Shown in pieces: positions 3,979 to 5,693 of a stretch of 5,693 nt of DNA; the first letter of the stretch is position 1, and every line of letters starts with the position of its first letter. The stretch is from Streptosporangiaceae bacterium (lineage in GTDB: Bacteria; Actinomycetota; Actinomycetes; Streptosporangiales; Streptosporangiaceae). The notes under the pieces were generated by a model. That model saw only the letters and a list, made by a program, of their open reading frames with translations, was not told the DNA's origin and did not search any database. The DNA is taken from the NCBI GenBank assembly GCA_030043395.1, contig JASHXW010000499.1, positions 1 through 5,693 on the forward strand, given 5' to 3'. A program made the translations under genes and the position numbers.

Positions 3979-5222
3979 GAGCGGTGGCCGTGAGCACTAC
4001 CGCCCTGAGCGCGTCCGCGCCCGACGTGGACGCGCCGGGCGCAGAGCTGCGTGCCGAGCCGGCGAGCGCCTCGAGTTCGCCCGGGCCCGCCGTCGCTGAG
4101 CGTAGTCACCTGGCCACCGCAAGCCCGCGCTTGCAGCCCGCCGTCGCGCCAGTGCTGGCCGAGCCCGCACCGGATCCAGACCGCCTGGTATGCGCCGACG
4201 AGCTGCCCGACGGGCTCGCCGTCGCTGACGAGCATGGCCGGATCGTCCTGTTCAACCGGGCCGCCGAGCGGCTGACCGGGATCAGGTCGGCGGACATCCG
4301 GGGCAAGGACCTGGCGAGCGCGCTCCCGCTGTCGGACCGCGAGGGCCGGTGCTGGTGGAAGTTCTCCCAGCCGTACCGCGGGCTGTCCACCCGCACGCGG
4401 CACCCCGAGCGCTCGCTCTACCTGGCCGACGGCACCGAGCTGCTGGTGACGATCGGCTACGTGCGCACCGCGGGTCACGAAGTGCGCAGGCTCACGATCA
4501 TCCTGCGCAGCGCTGATCACCGGGCGCGGCTCGAGCGGCTCAGAGCCGACCTGGTTTCCACTGTGGCGCACGAGCTCCGCTCGCCGCTGACGAGCGTCAA
4601 GGGCTTCACCGCTACCTTGCTGGCCAAGTGGCCGCGGTTCACCGACGCGCAGAAACGGCTCATGCTGGAGACAGTCAACGCGGACGCTGACCGGGTAACC
4701 CGGCTGATCACCGAACTGCTGGACGTGTCGCGAATCGAGTCAGGCCGGATCGAGATCCGCCGGGAGCTTGTCAACATCGCGGCACGCGCCGCGAACATCA
4801 TCGCGGGCCGGGTTGCGGCGGGCGACCCGGCAGGCAGGTTCGCGGTCGAGCAGGCCAGTGACCTGCCAGAGACCTGGCTGGACGTCGACAAGATCGACCA
4901 GATCCTGGCGAACCTCATTGAGAACGCCGTCAGGCACGGTGCTGGTACCGTTACTACCGTGATCGAGTCGGCGCTTGTCCACGGCGGACCTGGTGTCGCG
5001 GTTTCGGTACGCGACCAGGGCCCCGGGGTGTCGCCTGAGGTCGCTCCGAGCGTGTTCCGCCAGTTCTGGCGCGCCAAGCGGCGGGGCGGCGCCGGCCTCG
5101 GGCTGTTCATCGTGAAGGGCCTCGTCGAGGCGCACGGCGGCTCCATCGTCGTCGGGCAGGCGCCGGGCGGCGGTGCAGAGTTCCGATTTATGATGCCCGT
5201 CGGCGCGCCAGATCACGTCTGA
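3975..5222 (+). CDS. Soluble PAS-domain sensor histidine kinase without adjacent response regulator
   Basis: The 415-residue protein autophosphorylates on His and should pass phosphate to a response regulator. Residues 1-70 are Ala/Pro/Ser-rich and probably disordered. A PAS sensor domain follows (about 73-178, with LPDGLAVADEHGRIVLFNRAAERLTG). The HisKA dimerisation domain has the H-box STVAHELRSPLTSVKG, with His199 as phosphoacceptor. The ATPase domain has the N-box DQILANLIENAVRHG (Asn317), the G1 box DQGPGVSP (347-354), an F-box near FRQFW (361-365) and the G2 box GAGLGLFIVK (372-381). No membrane segment or signal peptide is visible, so it is cytosolic. GTG 3975 is the first in-frame start after an upstream stop at 3834, with GAGG eight bases before it; GTG 3984 and 3990 are alternatives. 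By position before pheS it resembles the Streptomyces coelicolor orphan kinase OhkA (SCO1596, recalled from memory), linked to secondary metabolism and development. That equivalence needs a sequence comparison. Confidence 0.93.
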   Translation: MRAVAVSTTALSASAPDVDAPGAELRAEPASASSSPGPAVAERSHLATASPRLQPAVAPVLAEPAPDPDRLVCADELPDGLAVADEHGRIVLFNRAAERLTGIRSADIRGKDLASALPLSDREGRCWWKFSQPYRGLSTRTRHPERSLYLADGTELLVTIGYVRTAGHEVRRLTIILRSADHRARLERLRADLVSTVAHELRSPLTSVKGFTATLLAKWPRFTDAQKRLMLETVNADADRVTRLITELLDVSRIESGRIEIRRELVNIAARAANIIAGRVAAGDPAGRFAVEQASDLPETWLDVDKIDQILANLIENAVRHGAGTVTTVIESALVHGGPGVAVSVRDQGPGVSPEVAPSVFRQFWRAKRRGGAGLGLFIVKGLVEAHGGSIVVGQAPGGGAEFRFMMPVGAPDHV

Positions 5223-5414
5223 GCGAGGTCTGCGCTGGCCGGCGGGCCGCCGGGATGTCCGCTGCTAACGGATCGTCTCGCCCGTGGATACGTCGCTGTT
5301 CCGCCTGAATCTCGACTGGCCAGGACTGCGGCATCGGCGGGAGCGAGTTGTTAGCCAAAATCGTTAGTTTTTGCCCTTGCCAGGCATTCGGTGACAGCTA
5401 GGAGAACAGGACCG
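5223..5414 (+). other. Spacer between the histidine kinase and pheS, with AT-rich patch
   Basis: The dyad CCGGCGG-G-CCGCCGG (5239-5253) lies 16 bases after the kinase stop and could be a weak terminator, though it lacks a T-run and its hairpin loop would be tight. An unusually AT-rich stretch at 5348-5372, ending in TTTTT, is a plausible promoter or leader segment. I could not assign -35 and -10 boxes at good spacing. CTAACG (5265-5270) could pair with CGTTAG (5362-5367). I see no T-box motif and no Phe-rich leader peptide. Confidence 0.5.
5400..5404 (+). promoter_or_regulatory. pheS ribosome binding site
   Basis: AGGAG ends ten bases before ATG 5415. A weaker AGGA at 5408-5411 lies only three bases away. 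The first fixes the ATG as the start, which also agrees with the MSAPN opening of Streptomyces PheS as I recall it. Confidence 0.7.
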
Positions 5415-5693
5415 ATGTCCGCACCGAACAATACCTACGACCCAGTCAGGGTGGCCGCGCTTGAGCCAGCCGCGGTCGAGCGCATGACGGAGCAGGCGCT
5501 CGCCGCCATCGGCGGCGCCGCCACATTCGATGACCTGAAGGCGGCCGAGGTCGCGCACCGGGGCCGCCAGGCGCCGCTGACCCTGGCCGGCGCCGAGGTC
5601 GGCGCGCTGCCGCCGCAGGCGAAGGCCGAGGCTGGGCGCCGGATCGGCGAGGCAAAGCGCCGCATCGACCAGGCGCTCGGACTGCGGCGCTCT
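5415..5693 (+). CDS. pheS: Phenylalanine-tRNA ligase alpha subunit, N-terminal part (runs off right edge)
   Basis: PheS pairs with PheT to form the cytosolic alpha2-beta2 enzyme that charges tRNA-Phe; the alpha subunit holds the catalytic site. Only the first 93 residues are present, with no stop before the edge. The visible part is the N-terminal tRNA-binding coiled-coil: an opening MSAPNNTYDPVRVAALEP, a helix around VERMTEQALAAI, then FDDLKAAEVAHRGRQAPLTL, EVGALPPQAKAEAGRRIGEAK and a second helix to the edge. The A-x-x-G-x-x-[AS]-P-L and E-[IV]-G-x-L-P motifs are characteristic of PheS. The class II catalytic motifs are outside the window. pheT is expected next, since pheST is normally an operon. 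Confidence 0.93.
   Translation, partial: MSAPNNTYDPVRVAALEPAAVERMTEQALAAIGGAATFDDLKAAEVAHRGRQAPLTLAGAEVGALPPQAKAEAGRRIGEAKRRIDQALGLRRS

Noticed and set aside
2857..4045. Shared DVDAPGA segment in the L20 C-terminus (about 2857-2880) and the kinase N-terminus (about 4021-4044)
   Set aside because: The match covers about 24 bases in low-complexity, GC-rich coding sequence with several mismatches and is best explained by composition.
5284..5367. 27-codon frame from GTG 5284 as a pheS leader peptide
   Set aside because: Only one Phe codon, no ribosome binding site, and no terminator/anti-terminator pair after it, so it does not resemble a Phe attenuator.

Overview
This GC-rich window (roughly 70% G+C by eye, with strongly GC-biased third codon positions) looks like the chromosome of a high-GC actinomycete. 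From memory, the gene order infC-rpmI-rplT, SpoU-type rRNA methyltransferase, PAS histidine kinase, pheS matches the corresponding Streptomyces locus. The long low-complexity tail on IF3 suggests a filamentous or soil actinomycete, but I cannot name a genus. Every gene reads on the + strand, and the genes themselves are housekeeping or conserved. I see no mobile element, CRISPR array, tRNA or rRNA, and no sign of a new multi-gene system.

Layout: (1) 1-453 is the C-terminal part of a shikimate dehydrogenase, cut by the window edge. (2) 454-1000 is about 550 bases of noncoding DNA. It holds a perfect dyad, an imperfect direct repeat, a hairpin, a textbook intrinsic terminator at 894-930 and a second hairpin just ahead of the infC ribosome binding site. 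It reads as a long, structured infC leader with a transcription attenuator. (3) 1001-2164 is infC, apparently starting at the non-canonical codon ATC. It carries a tail of about 210 residues rich in Ala, Pro and Lys. (4) 2165-2279 has three consecutive hairpins just before rpmI, followed by rpmI (L35) and rplT (L20). (5) A 15-bp hairpin follows rplT and ends only four bases before the first start codon of a SpoU/TrmH rRNA methyltransferase (2947-3804). (6) A 170-base gap contains an inverted repeat and a possible 36-codon ORF overlapping the next start by GTGA. A soluble PAS histidine kinase follows (3975-5222) with no response regulator in view. (7) After a 192-base spacer, pheS begins at 5415 and runs off the right edge.

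How the genes fit together: infC, rpmI and rplT supply an initiation factor and two large-subunit proteins. In E. coli and Bacillus this operon is autoregulated, by IF3 acting on its own unusual start codon and by L20 acting on leader or intercistronic RNA. The sequence has candidate elements for both: an ATC start, a leader terminator, and hairpins ahead of rpmI. The methyltransferase probably modifies rRNA, and pheS begins the phenylalanyl-tRNA synthetase genes, so most of the window serves translation. The most useful leads are the RNA regulatory elements around infC and rpmI and the IF3 tail.
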